DNA from: Chitinispirillales bacterium ANBcel5
GTDB taxonomy: Bacteria; Fibrobacterota; Chitinivibrionia; Chitinivibrionales; Chitinispirillaceae
Reading direction: 5' to 3'
Length of the DNA: 64,000 bases
NCBI GenBank assembly: GCA_029688955.1
Contig: JARUKZ010000003.1
Span: 146,529-210,528, forward strand
The notes under the pieces were generated by a model, which saw only the letters and a list, made by a program, of their open reading frames with translations, was not told where the DNA came from and did no database searches. Both the position numbers and the translations under genes were made by a program. Shown in pieces: positions 63,801-64,000 of the stretch. Every line of letters begins with the position of its first letter. Position 1 is the stretch's first letter.

Positions 63801-64000
63801 GGAACAGAGGTCAAACAGTGTTAAACAGAGGTCAAACAGTGTTAAACAGAGGTCAAACAGTGTTAAACAGAGGTCAAACAGTGTTAAACAGAGGTCAAAC
63901 AGTGTGGAACACAGGCCAAACAGTGTGGAACATGGGTTAAACAGTGTGGAACATGGGTTAAACAGTGAGGAACATGGGTTAAACAGTGAGGAACATGGGT
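63801..64000 (-). repeat. Second 21-bp tandem array, cut by the window end
   Basis: At least nine units related to the right arm at 22838-23217. They move from GAGGTCAAACAGTGTTAAAC types through CAGGCCAAACAGTGTGG to ATGGGTTAAACAGTGAGGAA types, i.e. towards the AGTGAGGAACA core as the array leaves the window. Orientation is inverted relative to the 23-kb array. Confidence 0.93.

Overview
The window looks like chromosomal DNA of a Gram-negative bacterium of the Fibrobacterota / Chitinispirillum type. This is inferred from gene content, not from a database search. The signs are a TIGR02147-type protein next to a lipoprotein, secreted GH5 glycoside hydrolases and a CotH protein carrying Fibrobacter/T9SS-like 'GR(L/T)' sorting modules, and moderate GC with AGGAG-type ribosome binding sites. 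An outer membrane is implied by a TolC/RND efflux operon.

Layout. 0-2 kb: a REP-type (Y1/HUH) transposase between 13-bp inverted GGGACGGACTGTT motifs. 2-4.5 kb: a secreted CotH protein. 4.5-13.2 kb: a housekeeping block on the minus strand, transcribed as DUF177-rpmF-plsX-fabH-fabD-fabG-acpP-fabF-rnc-acyl-CoA dehydrogenase, with yjbQ beyond it. 13.5-17.9 kb: tRNA-Ser(GGA), the SRP RNA, then dnaX-ybaB-recR-pgpA-(DUF3392-like)-pncC on the plus strand. dnaX carries an A12 run placed where a truncated gamma subunit could be made. 18-22.1 kb: rhomboid protease, ung, asnA and a small membrane protein. 22.5-24.3 kb: a non-coding repeat region with a head-to-head array of about 34 units of 21 bp, a 102-bp conserved flank, and a 187-bp direct repeat. 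The 102-bp flank and the 21-bp array recur inverted at 63.57-64.0 kb, so they bracket about 40 kb. 24.4-26.3 kb: PhzF-like and AraC/GyrI-like genes.

26.7-35 kb holds what I read as a RADAR-type antiphage locus: a large P-loop ATPase (RdrA-like) and a divergent adenosine deaminase (RdrB-like, HxH/HVGE/RIGH/SDDP motifs). They are flanked by two membrane proteins I cannot assign to known RADAR accessories; one has a CBS-like soluble domain. A DUF7309/DUF6930-like gene follows.

36.4-54.5 kb: a TIGR02147-lipoprotein pair, a GH5 enzyme with InlB-like and CBM modules, and a structured GC-rich intergenic stretch. Then come a DEAD-box helicase whose only plausible start is ATT, a DUF6263-like secreted protein, a TetR-RND-adaptor-TolC efflux cluster, and a second GH5 endoglucanase. 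55-64 kb: a radical SAM/B12-binding protein fused to an Ala-rich membrane-like segment and TonB-C-like repeats, a NapH/NosR-like 4Fe-4S membrane protein, a cupin, a ferredoxin 3' remnant and a second TetR. Next are a secreted protein coupled to a frameshifted metalloprotease-like gene, an IS91-like transposase remnant, and the second repeat array running off the window edge.

Limits: no searches or alignments were run. Family calls rest on motifs read by eye; starts were chosen by ribosome binding site and family length.
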